Shown: positions 8,383-17,890, numbered from the stretch's first letter. The stretch: 64,000 nucleotides of DNA from Streptomyces filamentosus (GCF_014654895.1 NZ_BNBE01000001.1:2046001-2110000), one strand, 5' to 3'. Notes: a model not told the origin generated them from the letters alone. Translations and numbers: made by a program.

Positions 8383-9393
8383 TCAGCCCGCGCGGTGGAC
8401 CACCGCGTCGCACAGCTCCTGGAGCGCCGACTTCGCGTAGCCGTCGGGCAGCGGCGCCAGCATGGCCCTGGCCTCCTCCGCGTACCGCACGGTGTCCCGG
8501 CGGGCCTGCTCCAGGGCGGGGTGGGCGCGGAGCCGGCGGAGCGCCTCGGCGTGCCGGGCGTCGTCGGTGAGGTCGCTGTCGACGAGGGCGACGAGCTCCA
8601 GGTCCTCGGGGCGGCCGTGGGCGGCCGCGGCGGCCCGCAGGCGCAGGACGGGGAGGGTGGGGACGCCCTCGCGGAGGTCGGTGCCGGGGGTCTTGCCGGA
8701 CTCGTGGCCCTCGGAGGCGATGTCGAGGACGTCGTCGGCGAGCTGGAAGGCGACGCCGAGCCGCTCCCCGTACTGGGTGAGGATGTCGACGACGGACTCG
8801 TCGGCGCCGGACATCATGGCGCCGAAGCGGCAGGAGACGGCGACGAGGGAGCCGGTCTTGCCGCCGAGGACGTCGAGGTAGTGGTCGACGGGGTCGCGGC
8901 CGTCCACGGGACCGGCGGTCTCCAGGATCTGGCCGGTGACGAGCCGCTCGAACGCCTCGGCCTGGATCCGAACGGCCTCGGGGCCGAGGTCCGCGAGGGT
9001 GTGCGAGGCGCGGGCGAAGAGGAAGTCACCCGTGAGGACGGCGAGGGAGTTGCCCCAGCGGCTGTTCGCGCTGGGCACGCCCCGGCGCACGGCCGCCTCG
9101 TCCATGACGTCGTCGTGGTAGAGCGTGGCCAGGTGGGTGAGCTCCACGACGACGGCCGAGGGCACCACCCCGGGCGAGTAGGGGTCGCCGAACTGGGCGG
9201 CGAGCATCACGAGCAGCGGGCGGAACCGCTTGCCGCCGGCGAGCACCAGGTGCTGGGCGGCCTCCGTGATGAAGGGGACATCGCTCTTGGTGGCGTCGAG
9301 GAGGCCGGCCTCGACGGCCGCCAACCCGGTCTGGACATCGGCCTCGAGAGCCTGGTCCCGCACGCTAAGCCCGAACGGCCCGACGACGGTCAC
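8383..9393 (-). CDS. Long-chain polyprenyl diphosphate synthase (probable menaquinone side-chain enzyme)
   Basis: 336 residues. Trans-isoprenyl diphosphate synthase with the FARM DDVMD (94-98) and SARM DDVLD (220-224), the GGKRFRP substrate-binding loop (53-59) and GGKTGSL (177-183). The fifth residue before the first aspartate is Ala89, so the product pocket is not blocked by an aromatic residue, which fits a long-chain product. The surrounding respiratory and menaquinone genes suggest that it makes the C45-type side chain of MK-9. The GTG at 9393 is chosen: GGAGA lies 6 bases upstream and MTVVGPFGLSVRDQALEADV is the family's usual start. Cytoplasmic, Mg-dependent. Confidence 0.88.
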   Translation of the reverse strand: MTVVGPFGLSVRDQALEADVQTGLAAVEAGLLDATKSDVPFITEAAQHLVLAGGKRFRPLLVMLAAQFGDPYSPGVVPSAVVVELTHLATLYHDDVMDEAAVRRGVPSANSRWGNSLAVLTGDFLFARASHTLADLGPEAVRIQAEAFERLVTGQILETAGPVDGRDPVDHYLDVLGGKTGSLVAVSCRFGAMMSGADESVVDILTQYGERLGVAFQLADDVLDIASEGHESGKTPGTDLREGVPTLPVLRLRAAAAAHGRPEDLELVALVDSDLTDDARHAEALRRLRAHPALEQARRDTVRYAEEARAMLAPLPDGYAKSALQELCDAVVHRAG

Positions 9394-9597
9394 GAGGGGG
9401 TCTCCTGTCTGCTGACGCCTGCGGACGAGCACACGCTTCCGGTGGGGATCACGAGTAACACGTGGTCACGCGGTTTGTCGATGTGTCGCTGGGATTCACT
9501 CAAGCCAGCGTATCCGGTCACGTTTCGATCACCGTGGGCGCCTTCCCGTCGCCCCCGGTATGTTCGTGATCAGCTGATACGACATGGAGTGGCCGTT

Positions 9598-11124
9598 TTG
9601 TCTCGAACAGAGATCGACAACGAAGAAAGCGACGACGGAGGACGCGGCGACGGCACGCAGCCGCCCCCCGAGGACGACCGCGCCTTCCTCGGTCATCCGC
9701 GCGGCCTCCTCGCCCTCTCCGGCCTGGAGGTCTGGGAGCGGTTCTCCTTCCTCGGCATGCAGGCGATCCTCGTCCTGTACTTCGCCGCCTCCGTCGCCGA
9801 CGGCGGCCTCGGCATGGACCCCGGGAACGCCGCCTCCGTCTCCGCCGCCTACGGCACCCTCGTCTACCTCGTCTCGGTGGCCGGCGGCTGGCTCGCCGAC
9901 CGGATCCTCGGCTCCTACCGGGCGGTCCTGTGGGGCGGCGTCCTCATCGCCTGCGGCCACTACTCCATGGCGGTGCCCACCGCCGCCATGACCTGGGTCG
10001 GCCTCGGCCTGATCAGCGCCGGCACCGGCCTGCTCAAGCCCAACGTGGCCACCATGGTCGGCAAGCTCTACCGCACCGACGACGAGCGCCGCGACGCCGG
10101 CTTCGCGCTCTACTACATGGCGATCAACATCGGCGCCTTCGCCGGCCCCCTGATCACCGGCTGGCTCGCCGACCACAAGGGCTACCACTGGGGCTTCTCG
10201 GCCGCCGCCATCGGCATGACCTTCGGCCTGGTCCAGTACGTGGCCGGCCGCCGCCACCTGGCCGGGAAGCGGCACGCCGCCGAGTTCCCGCTCGCCCCCG
10301 ACGCCCTGCGCCGCGCCGTCCTGTACATGATCGCCGGGGTGGTCGCCGCCGCCGCGCTCGGCGGGATCCTCGCCGCCGCCGGCTGGCTCACCCTGGGCCG
10401 CTTCGTCGACCTGCTCACCCTGGTCTCGGTGATCGCCCCGGTCGTCTACTTCTGGGTGATGTTCGCCAGCCCCCGCGTCACCCCCGGGGAACGCGGCCGC
10501 CTGAAGCCGTACGCCGTGCTCTTCCTGGCCTCGGTGGCGTTCAACTTCATCCTCTTCCAGGCGTACTCCACGATGATGCTCCTGGCCCAGTCCAACGCCC
10601 GGACCACCATCCTCGGCTTCGACTTCCCGCCCAGCTGGTACGCCTCCGCCCTCGGCGCCTTCGAGGTCGCCCTGGCGCCCGTGGTGGCCGCCGTCTGGGC
10701 CCGGATGGGCCCCCGCCAGCCGCACGCCTCCAACAAGATCGCCCTCGGCGTGATCCTCGGCGGCCTGTCCTTCCTCCTCATGGTCCTGCCGACCTCGGGC
10801 CACGCCGACGACACGTACCGGATGGCCGCCTGGTGGATCGTGGGCTCCTACCTGCTCCTCGGCCTCGGCGACGTGCTCCTGGAGACCTCCGGCATGTCCG
10901 CCACCAGCAAGCTCGCCCCCAAGGCATTCTCCAGCCAGACCATGTCGCTCTGGTTCCTCTCCCTCGCCCTCGCCAACGGCATCCAGGCCCAGACCGTGAA
11001 GCTCTACGACGACGTCTCCAAGCCCGCCTACTTCGGCGTCAACGGCGCCGTCGCCGTCGCCGTCGGCCTCGCCGTGATGGCCCTGGCGCCCTGGCTGCGC
11101 CGCACCATGCACCCCGTCCGCTGA
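9598..11124 (+). CDS. Proton-dependent oligopeptide transporter (POT/PTR2 family)
   Basis: About 508 residues with 12-14 transmembrane helices. POT signatures are intact: the ExxER motif in helix 1 (LEVWERFSFLGM), GGWLADRILGSYRAV in helix 2-3 and the PTR2 motif YYMAINIGAFAGPLITGWLA. The ExxER glutamate and arginine couple proton and peptide transport in this family, so di- and tripeptide uptake is the expected role. The start is uncertain: TTG at 9598 has GGAG 8 bases before it; an in-frame GTG at 9589 is possible. The CocE-type peptidase gene begins 76 bases downstream on the same strand, which makes functional pairing (peptide uptake and hydrolysis) plausible. Confidence 0.9.
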   Translation: MSRTEIDNEESDDGGRGDGTQPPPEDDRAFLGHPRGLLALSGLEVWERFSFLGMQAILVLYFAASVADGGLGMDPGNAASVSAAYGTLVYLVSVAGGWLADRILGSYRAVLWGGVLIACGHYSMAVPTAAMTWVGLGLISAGTGLLKPNVATMVGKLYRTDDERRDAGFALYYMAINIGAFAGPLITGWLADHKGYHWGFSAAAIGMTFGLVQYVAGRRHLAGKRHAAEFPLAPDALRRAVLYMIAGVVAAAALGGILAAAGWLTLGRFVDLLTLVSVIAPVVYFWVMFASPRVTPGERGRLKPYAVLFLASVAFNFILFQAYSTMMLLAQSNARTTILGFDFPPSWYASALGAFEVALAPVVAAVWARMGPRQPHASNKIALGVILGGLSFLLMVLPTSGHADDTYRMAAWWIVGSYLLLGLGDVLLETSGMSATSKLAPKAFSSQTMSLWFLSLALANGIQAQTVKLYDDVSKPAYFGVNGAVAVAVGLAVMALAPWLRRTMHPVR

Positions 11125-11200
11125 ACCACCGGGCCGCCGGACCCCCGGCCCACCCGAGCCCGACCGCACCGCGCCCGCCGTCCACCGAGGTGACCGACCG

Positions 11201-13201
11201 ATGACGAAGATCCGCACCGACTTCCCGTACGAGACCCGCCGCGAGGACGTCCGCATCCCGATGCCGGACGGCACCCTCCTGTACGCGCGGGTGTGGCGGC
11301 CGGTCACCGACGAGCCCGTCCCCGCCCTCCTGGAGTACCTGCCCTACCGGCTCACCGACTGGACCGCGCCCCGCGACCAGCAGCGCCACCCCTGGTACGC
11401 GGGCCACGGCTACGCCTCCGTACGGGTCGACGTCCGCGGCCACGGCAACAGCGGCGGCCTGCCCGGCGACGAGTACGACGCCACCGAGCTCGCCGACGGC
11501 GTCGCCGTCGTCCACTGGCTCGCCGAGCAGCCCTGGTGCACCGGCAGGGTCGGCATGTTCGGCATCTCCTGGGGCGGCTTCAACAGCCTCCAGATCGCCG
11601 CCCTCGCCCCCGAACCCCTCAAGGCGGTCGTCACCGTCTGCTCCACCGACGACCGCTACGACAACGACGTCCACTACATGGGCGGCTCCGTCCTCGGCGT
11701 CGACATGCACGCCTGGGCCGCCACCATGCTCGCCTTCGTCTGCCGCCCCCCGGACCCCCGGTACGCGGGCGAGGAGTGGCGCGAGCTGTGGACCCGCCGC
11801 CTGGAGGCCGTCGAACCCTTCGTCCACACCTGGCTCTCCCACCAGACCCGGGACGACTACTGGAAGCACGGCAGCGTCTGCGAGGACTACTCCGCGATCC
11901 GGGCCGCCGTGCTCGCCGTCGGCGGCTGGCACGACCCGTACCGCGACACCGTCCTCCGGCTGGCCGAACACCTCCCCCCGGACCGCGTCCGCGGCATCAT
12001 CGGCCCCTGGTCCCACCAGTACCCCGACCGCGGCCTGCCCCCGGGACCCGCCATCGGCTTCCTCCAGGAGACCCTGCGCTGGTGGGACCACCACCTGAAG
12101 GACGCCGACGACGACGTCATGGCCGAGCCGCTGCTCCGCTCCTGGATCAGCGAGTCCCACCCCCCGGCCACCGTCTACGCGGAGCTGCCCGGCCGCTGGG
12201 TCGCCGACCCGTCCTGGCCGTCCCCGAACGTCACCCCCGTCACGTACGGCTTCGGCGGCGAGCCCGTCGTCGTCGACTCGCCCCAGCAGACCGGCATCGA
12301 CGCCGGCCGCTTCTTCCCCTTCGGCAACGACGCCGACCTGCCGCCCGACCAGCGCGACGAGGACGCCCACTCGGCCTGCTTCGACTTCGCCGTCCCCGAG
12401 GACGGCGGCCCGATCGAGATCCTCGGCCGCCCCTCGGTGACCCTCCGGCTGACCGCGGGTGCGCCCACCGGCCAGGTCGTCGCCCGGCTCTGCGACGTCG
12501 CCCCCGACGGCTCCTCCACCCTCGTCACCCGCGGCGCCCTGAACCTCTCCGCCCGCCACGGCCGCGACCGGACCGTGCCCGCGCGGACCGGCGAGCCCGA
12601 GGAGTGCGCCTTCGAGCTGAACGGCATCGGGCACGCCTTCCCGCCCGGCCACCGCGTCCGGCTCGCCGTGTCCTCCGCGTACTGGCCGTGGATCTGGCCC
12701 CAGCCCGACGCCGCCGGCTTCACCCTGGATCCCGCCGGCTCCTCCCTCACCCTCCCGGTCCGCGCCCACACGGACGACGCGATCTCCTTCGGGGAACCCG
12801 AGCAGGCCCCGCCGCTCGCCGTGTCCCACCCCGCGCCCCTGGACGAGGCCCGGCCCGAACGGCTCGTCCTCCGCGACGTCGCCAAGGGCGAGTGGACCCT
12901 CCAGGTCGACCCGAAGTACGGCGGCACCCGCGTCTACCCGGACGGCCTGGAGTTCACCGAGGACGCCGTCGAGACGTACACGATCGCCGAGGACGACCCG
13001 CTGTCGGCCCGCACCCGCTCCGAGTGGCACGTCCGGCTCCACCGGCCCGAGCTCGCCTGGGACGTCCGCGTCGAGACCCGCTCCGAGATCACCTGCGACG
13101 CCGACGCCTTCCACACCTCCGACGAGGTGGTGTGCACCGAGGGCGGCGAGGTCGTCTTCCACCGCACCTGGGAAAAGCGGATCCCCCGCACGGCGGGCTG
13201 A
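11201..13201 (+). CDS. CocE/NonD-family (X-Pro dipeptidyl-peptidase-like) serine hydrolase
   Basis: 666 residues. The N-terminal alpha/beta-hydrolase domain carries the nucleophile elbow GISWGG (Ser123), the preceding DVRGHGNSGG strand and the oxyanion-type tyrosine region. Asp and His partners are expected near VGGWHDPYRD (the Asp, ~243) and GPWSHQYPDRG (the His, ~275), both visible. The C-terminal jelly-roll domain of the family occupies residues ~380-660. CocE relatives cleave X-Pro peptides, cocaine or beta-lactam esters; the substrate here cannot be read. No signal peptide, so the enzyme is cytoplasmic. It follows the POT transporter gene. Confidence 0.85.
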   Translation: MTKIRTDFPYETRREDVRIPMPDGTLLYARVWRPVTDEPVPALLEYLPYRLTDWTAPRDQQRHPWYAGHGYASVRVDVRGHGNSGGLPGDEYDATELADGVAVVHWLAEQPWCTGRVGMFGISWGGFNSLQIAALAPEPLKAVVTVCSTDDRYDNDVHYMGGSVLGVDMHAWAATMLAFVCRPPDPRYAGEEWRELWTRRLEAVEPFVHTWLSHQTRDDYWKHGSVCEDYSAIRAAVLAVGGWHDPYRDTVLRLAEHLPPDRVRGIIGPWSHQYPDRGLPPGPAIGFLQETLRWWDHHLKDADDDVMAEPLLRSWISESHPPATVYAELPGRWVADPSWPSPNVTPVTYGFGGEPVVVDSPQQTGIDAGRFFPFGNDADLPPDQRDEDAHSACFDFAVPEDGGPIEILGRPSVTLRLTAGAPTGQVVARLCDVAPDGSSTLVTRGALNLSARHGRDRTVPARTGEPEECAFELNGIGHAFPPGHRVRLAVSSAYWPWIWPQPDAAGFTLDPAGSSLTLPVRAHTDDAISFGEPEQAPPLAVSHPAPLDEARPERLVLRDVAKGEWTLQVDPKYGGTRVYPDGLEFTEDAVETYTIAEDDPLSARTRSEWHVRLHRPELAWDVRVETRSEITCDADAFHTSDEVVCTEGGEVVFHRTWEKRIPRTAG

Positions 13202-13232
13202 GCCCGGGCCGTACGGGGGATCACGGTGAGGA

Positions 13233-14597
13233 TCAGGCGTTCGCCCTGCGGCGGCGGGCGGTGAACAGCGCGACCGCGCCGAGCACCAGGGCCGCGCCGG
13301 CGGCGGCGCCGATCTTCGGCAGCGCGTCGTTCGAACCGGTCGCGGCGAGCTCACCGCCGGTGCGCACCGCGGTGGCCGACGAGCCGCCCTGCTGGGTGGT
13401 CTGCGTGTTGCCGCCGGTGGCGGTGGCCGTGGGCGCCGGGGTGGGCGTGGTGGTCGACGGGGACGGCTCCGCGGTCGGCTCCTCCGTGGGCTCCTCCGAC
13501 GGCTCCTCCGTGGGCTCGACGACGTCGAACTCGGCCTTGGCGTACTGCTGGCTGATGCCGCAGCTGCCGTCCTCGTTCTCGTACTCCCCGGTGCTGAAGG
13601 TGATGCCCTTGCCCGCCGGGGCGTCCTCGTCGACCGTCAGGCGCAGCGTGACCTCGGCCTTGCCGCCCTTGGCGATGCGGCCCAGCTCGACGGCCTCGTC
13701 CTGGAAGTCCAGCTCGGTCCACTCCGGGTTGGCGGCGGACTTCCAGTCGATGGAGAAGTACCGCTCGAGGCCCGGGTCCTCCTCGTCGAGGATGTCGTCC
13801 CACGACTCCGGCAGGTGCGCGGCGAAGACGTAGGAGCGCACCGAGTCGAGGTCGCGGTCCGAGGTGTTGCGCACGGTGAGCGAGAAGTCGGCGCTGGAGC
13901 CGATCGTGATCGTCTTCGGGCCGGTGAGCGTGGAGCGGACGGAGTCGTCCTCGACGCAGGAGCCCTCGTTCTCGTACGCCTCCAGGGCGGCCTCGGCGTC
14001 GGCGAGCTCCTGCTCGGCGAGCACGATCTTGGGGTCGAGCAGGCTGATCCGGCGGGCCAGCGCCACCCGGGCGTCGCTGAAGGCCGTGTCGGCGGCGTCG
14101 TGGCGCAGCTTGGCGGCGGCCTCGGCGGCGACGGCCTCGTCGGCCTTCGCCTTCGCCTCGGCGACGGCCTGCTCGGCGGCGGCCTTGTCCTCGGCGGTGG
14201 CCTCGGGGTCGGCGTTCAGCGCGTCGAGCTCCGCCTGGGCCTCGGCGAGCGTGGTGGCGGCGGCCTCGCGGGCGGCCTTGGCCTCGTCGTACGCCAGCTT
14301 GGCGGCGGCGTACTCGGTCTTCACGGCCTCGCCGACGTTGCCGGCCCTGAGGTCCTCGACGAGCGCCGCGCGCTCCTCCTTGAGGGCCTCCAGCTTCTCC
14401 TCGGCCGCCACGACGGCCTCGATCAGCTTCTCGTACTCGGCGAAGTCGTCGTCCTCAGGGCCGTCCTTGACGTCCTGGGCCGACGCGTCGGTCCTCGGCT
14501 TCGGGGTCTCCGCGAAGGCGGGACCGGCGGAGAGGAACACGACCGGGGTCGTGACGGCGACCGCCACGGCGGTCGCGAGGGTGCGGCGAATCTTCAC
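13233..14597 (-). CDS. Sortase-anchored (LAxTG) cell-surface protein with coiled-coil N-terminal half
   Basis: 454 residues. Signal peptide to AFA-E (~29); residues ~50-215 are a long Ala/Glu-rich coiled coil (DEAKAAREAAATTLAEAQAE and similar); ~215-350 form a beta-rich domain with two Cys (CVEDDS, GSCGIS), resembling an Ig-like fold (SLTVRNTSD, EVTLRLTVDEDAP). A Pro/Thr/Glu spacer (TEEPSEEPTEEP...) precedes LAATG at 417-421, a hydrophobic helix and the RRRR tail. LAxTG is the signal recognised by class E sortases of Streptomyces, so the protein is expected to be linked covalently to peptidoglycan. ATG start; divergent from fumarylacetoacetase with 286 bp between. Ligand unknown. Confidence 0.85.
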   Translation of the reverse strand: MKIRRTLATAVAVAVTTPVVFLSAGPAFAETPKPRTDASAQDVKDGPEDDDFAEYEKLIEAVVAAEEKLEALKEERAALVEDLRAGNVGEAVKTEYAAAKLAYDEAKAAREAAATTLAEAQAELDALNADPEATAEDKAAAEQAVAEAKAKADEAVAAEAAAKLRHDAADTAFSDARVALARRISLLDPKIVLAEQELADAEAALEAYENEGSCVEDDSVRSTLTGPKTITIGSSADFSLTVRNTSDRDLDSVRSYVFAAHLPESWDDILDEEDPGLERYFSIDWKSAANPEWTELDFQDEAVELGRIAKGGKAEVTLRLTVDEDAPAGKGITFSTGEYENEDGSCGISQQYAKAEFDVVEPTEEPSEEPTEEPTAEPSPSTTTPTPAPTATATGGNTQTTQQGGSSATAVRTGGELAATGSNDALPKIGAAAGAALVLGAVALFTARRRRANA

Positions 14598-14883
14598 GTA
14601 CGGACCTTTTCCTGGTCAGGGAAGAAAAAGTGGGGGTGGCGCGCGCCTGCGGACTCCTTCACGCGGTACGACGCCGCCCTGATCGTATGGCCCGGGAGGA
14701 GTCCGTGACAGGGGCGTTTTCCCAGCTCGGACGGGGAGTCGCCGGCGCCCGGCGAACAAACCGCGCACGTCCGGACAGTTGCCCCCTTAGGCCCCGCTTT
14801 CTCTGTGATCCATGTCATCCTCGCCCGGCGGCCCGACCCGTAACGTGTCCCTCACCCATCATGTGAAAGCGAGGCACGCACCG

Positions 14884-16110
14884 ATGTCCGAGCACAGCCC
14901 GCTCGACCTGGCCGAGGGCGACCCCTTCGGCCCGCACAACCTCCCGTACGGCGCCTTCTCCACCGCCGACGAGCCCGGACGCCGCCGGCTCGGCGTCCGG
15001 ATCGGCGGGTACGTGCTGGACGCGGGGGCCGCGGCGCACGCGCTCGGCTCCCCCTACGCCTCCCTGCTCGCGCAGCCGGACCTCGGCGCGCTGCTCGCCG
15101 CGGGCCGGACCGCCTGGCGGGACGTCCGCCGGGCGCTGACCGCCTGGGTGACGGTCCCGGCACACCGCGCCGAGATCGAGCCGCTGCTGCACCCGCTGGA
15201 CGCGGTGACGCTGCACCTGCCGTACCAGGTCGCCGACTACGTGGACTTCTACGCGAGCGAGCACCACGCCACCAACGTGGGCCACATCTTCCGCCCCGAC
15301 GGCGAGCCGCTGACGCCCAACTGGAAGCACCTGCCCATCGGTTACCACGGGCGCGCGGGCACCGTCGTGGTCTCCGGCACCGACGTCGTGCGCCCCTCGG
15401 GCCAGCGGAAGGCGCCCGCCGACGCGGCGCCGGTCTTCGGCCCGTCGGTGAAGCTGGACATCGAGGCGGAGGTCGGCTTCCTCGTCGGCACCCCGTCCGA
15501 GCGGGGCCGCCCGGTGCCGCTGTCCGCCTACCGCGACCACGTCTTCGGCCTGACGCTGCTGAACGACTGGTCGGCGCGGGACGTGCAGGCGTGGGAGTAC
15601 GTGCCGCTGGGCCCCTTCCTCGGCAAGTCCTTCCAGACCTCGGTGTCGGCCTGGGTGACGCCGCTGGAGGCCCTGGACGCGGCCCGCACCGCGCCGCCCG
15701 CCCGGGACCTCCCCCTGCTGCCGTACCTGGACGACGCGGCGGAGGAGGAGCCCGGCGGCTACGACGTGCGGATCACCGTCGAGATCAACGGCGAGGTCGT
15801 CTCCGAGCCGCCGTTCTCCACCATGTACTGGACGGCCGCGCAGCAGCTCGCCCACATGACGGTCAACGGCGCCTCCCTGCGCACCGGCGACCTCTACGGC
15901 TCCGGCACGGTCTCCGGCCCCGAGGTGAACCAGCGCGGCTCGCTCCTGGAGCTCACCTGGAACGGCCGCGACCCGCTCGAACTGGCCGGTGGCAAGCGGA
16001 CGTTCCTGGAGGACGGCGACGAGGTCGTCCTCACGGCGTGGGCACCCGGCCCGGACGGCACCCGCGTGGGGCTCGGCGACGTCCGGGGCCGGATCGTCCC
16101 CGCTTCCTAG
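14884..16110 (+). CDS. fahA: Fumarylacetoacetase
   Basis: 408 residues, the usual length. It splits fumarylacetoacetate into fumarate and acetoacetate, the last step of tyrosine catabolism. Family motifs are present: N-terminal SH3-like domain beginning FGPHNLPYGAF; the metal and substrate sites in VDFYASEHHATNVG, NWKHLPIGYHGRAG, KLDIEAEVGF and LNDWSARDVQAWEY followed by PLGPFLGKSF; and GTVSGPE near the C-terminus. The ATG at 14884 is taken because FAH proteins start shortly before this FGPHNLP motif. It stops within a CTAG shared with the convergent dioxygenase gene. No other homogentisate-pathway gene is in the window. Confidence 0.93.
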   Translation: MSEHSPLDLAEGDPFGPHNLPYGAFSTADEPGRRRLGVRIGGYVLDAGAAAHALGSPYASLLAQPDLGALLAAGRTAWRDVRRALTAWVTVPAHRAEIEPLLHPLDAVTLHLPYQVADYVDFYASEHHATNVGHIFRPDGEPLTPNWKHLPIGYHGRAGTVVVSGTDVVRPSGQRKAPADAAPVFGPSVKLDIEAEVGFLVGTPSERGRPVPLSAYRDHVFGLTLLNDWSARDVQAWEYVPLGPFLGKSFQTSVSAWVTPLEALDAARTAPPARDLPLLPYLDDAAEEEPGGYDVRITVEINGEVVSEPPFSTMYWTAAQQLAHMTVNGASLRTGDLYGSGTVSGPEVNQRGSLLELTWNGRDPLELAGGKRTFLEDGDEVVLTAWAPGPDGTRVGLGDVRGRIVPAS

Positions 16111-16931
16111 CCCACCCGCCAGAGGGCGGGGACGTTCGGCGGCTCCCAGCCGGTGATGGAGGTGTGGGCCTGGAGGCACACGTAGCCCACGCCTCCGTAG
16201 GTGACCCGGGCCCCCGCGGCGTACGCCCGTCCGGCGGCCCAGGTGCCGCCGGGCGGGGCGGTCGTCGTGGTGGCGGTCGGCGTCGGGCCGGGGTTCTGCG
16301 GCACGTCGATGACGAAGTCGAAGGCCGCCTCGCGGGCCCCGCCCGCGTCCCGGACGGTCATGAGGAGCCGCGGGTCGAAGATCGTGTCGGTGTTGTTCCG
16401 GGGCTCGTTCGGGAAGTACAGCTGCGTGGTGAGGATCGGCCGGCCCGGCGCCTGCACCTTCACGTGGATGTGGCGGGTCCGGCCCGGGTAGAGGCCGGGG
16501 ACGATCGTGGAGAGCTTGAACGAGCCGTCGGTGCCGGTGAACTGGTGCCCGCGGAAGGTGTACCCGGCGTTGTCGTAGGCGCCGTTCACATCGGCCTGCC
16601 AGAAGTCCAGGAGGACCCCGGAGACCGGCCGGCAGGCCCGCCCGAACACGTACCCGCTGACGGTCAGGCGCGTGCCGGGGCCGTCCACCATGGCGCTGCG
16701 GAGCGGTGAGTTGGGCTTGAAGTAGGGGCCCTCCATCTGCGGCAGGGTCAGGTCGTCGCCGTCGTCGCACTCCGGCGTGAGGTCGAGCGGCGTGCCGCCG
16801 TCGGTGAGCGTGCGGGCGAGCGCGGGGACGCCCATCAGGGCGATGGGCGCGGCCACGCCGGCCGCGACCGCGGCCCGCAGCACCGTCTTGCGGCTGACGT
16901 GCCCCGTGCTGGTGGTGCTCTCGCTGTCCAT
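16107..16931 (-). CDS. Secreted intradiol ring-cleavage dioxygenase with C-terminal carbohydrate-binding-like module
   Basis: 274 residues. The N-terminus VSRKTVLRAAVAAGVAAPIAL resembles a Tat signal with RK in place of RR. The dioxygenase core (60-210) keeps the Fe(III) ligands: Tyr119 (NGAYDN), Tyr148, His154 and His156 (LYPGRTRHIHVKV). After a Pro/Thr linker, residues 229-274 form a CBM5/12-like module (WAAGRAYAAGARVTYGG, YVCLQAHTS, GWEPPNVPALW). A fusion of this type, SACTE_2871 of Streptomyces sp. SirexAA-E, has been described as a secreted catechol dioxygenase that binds lignin-like material. A role in opening catechols on plant material is therefore likely. The AraC-type gene lies 41 bases upstream on the same strand. 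Confidence 0.9.
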   Translation of the reverse strand: MDSESTTSTGHVSRKTVLRAAVAAGVAAPIALMGVPALARTLTDGGTPLDLTPECDDGDDLTLPQMEGPYFKPNSPLRSAMVDGPGTRLTVSGYVFGRACRPVSGVLLDFWQADVNGAYDNAGYTFRGHQFTGTDGSFKLSTIVPGLYPGRTRHIHVKVQAPGRPILTTQLYFPNEPRNNTDTIFDPRLLMTVRDAGGAREAAFDFVIDVPQNPGPTPTATTTTAPPGGTWAAGRAYAAGARVTYGGVGYVCLQAHTSITGWEPPNVPALWRVG

Positions 16932-16972
16932 GTGCCTGGCTCCTCAGGTGGGGTCTGGGATCGGCAACGAAC

Positions 16973-17890
16973 CTAGGCCGGGCGGGAGTTCGGAGCGATG
17001 GACGGAGCAGGGCGGTCGTGGTGTTTTCGGAAGTCGCCAGGGCTGCGCCCCACCTCCCGCCGGAAGAAGCGGCAGAAGTACGCCGGGTCCTCGAAGCCCA
17101 CCCGGGCGGCGACCTGCCGCACCGACAGGTCCGTGGCGACGAGCAGCCGCTGCGCCTCCTGCACCCGGGCCTCGCGCAGCAGCGCGGCCGGGGTGCGGCC
17201 GGTGGCGCCCCGCACCACCTCGTTCAGGTGCCCGGCGGACACCCCGAGCCGCCCCGCGCACTCCCGCACGGACAGGCCCTCGGCGGCGGCGGGCCCGGCG
17301 ATCCGCAGGAACTCCCCGGCGACGCCCCGCACGGCGGGCCGGATCCCGGTCCCGGGCACCCGGGCGGCCCGCACCAGCAGCACGTGCAGCAGCGACCGCA
17401 GCACCCCGGCGAAGCCGTCGTCCCCGCTGCGGTACTCCTCGGCGAGCTCCTCCATCAGCGCGGAGGTCCGCGCGTGCGCGTCCGCGCCGAGGTCCGCCCA
17501 GGGCCGCTCCCCGAGCCGCCGCAGCAGCTCCTCGTCCCCCGCCCCGCCCACCAGGAACTCCGGCGTGAACAGCACCAGCGATCCTTCGAGCCCGCGCACC
17601 CCCTCCCACCGGTGCACCTGCCCCGGCAGGATCACGCCCAGCTGCGGCGGCCGCACCTCGTACCGCTCGGTGTCGATGACGTGGGTCCCCGTCCCCTCCA
17701 CGACGTGCACGATCTCGTAGAAGGTGTGCCGGTGCGGGTACGAGGCCCGCGACATCGGCCCCATCGCGTCGAACCCCCCGGCCGCGAACGGCACCTGGTC
17801 CGGCAGCCGCAGCTCCAGCCGGTGCACCGGCGGCTCCCCGTCCCGCGGCACGGCACAAGGCACCCCCGGTAAGACCGTGCTGCCCCGCAT
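16973..17890 (-). CDS. AraC-family transcriptional regulator with cupin sensor domain
   Basis: 305 residues. The N-terminal half is an AraC-type cupin (PHRHTFYEIVHVVEGTGTHV, PGQVHRWEGV); the C-terminal ~100 residues contain both helix-turn-helix motifs (SVRECAGRLGVSAGHLNEVV and SVRQVAARVGFEDPAYFCRF) ending in FRREVGRSPGDFR, the AraC signature. The ATG at 17890 is preceded by GGGAGGGTGG. It lies directly upstream of the dioxygenase gene in the same direction, so it may control or share a transcript with that gene; the sensed molecule is unknown but an aromatic compound is plausible. Confidence 0.9.
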   Translation of the reverse strand: MRGSTVLPGVPCAVPRDGEPPVHRLELRLPDQVPFAAGGFDAMGPMSRASYPHRHTFYEIVHVVEGTGTHVIDTERYEVRPPQLGVILPGQVHRWEGVRGLEGSLVLFTPEFLVGGAGDEELLRRLGERPWADLGADAHARTSALMEELAEEYRSGDDGFAGVLRSLLHVLLVRAARVPGTGIRPAVRGVAGEFLRIAGPAAAEGLSVRECAGRLGVSAGHLNEVVRGATGRTPAALLREARVQEAQRLLVATDLSVRQVAARVGFEDPAYFCRFFRREVGRSPGDFRKHHDRPAPSIAPNSRPA

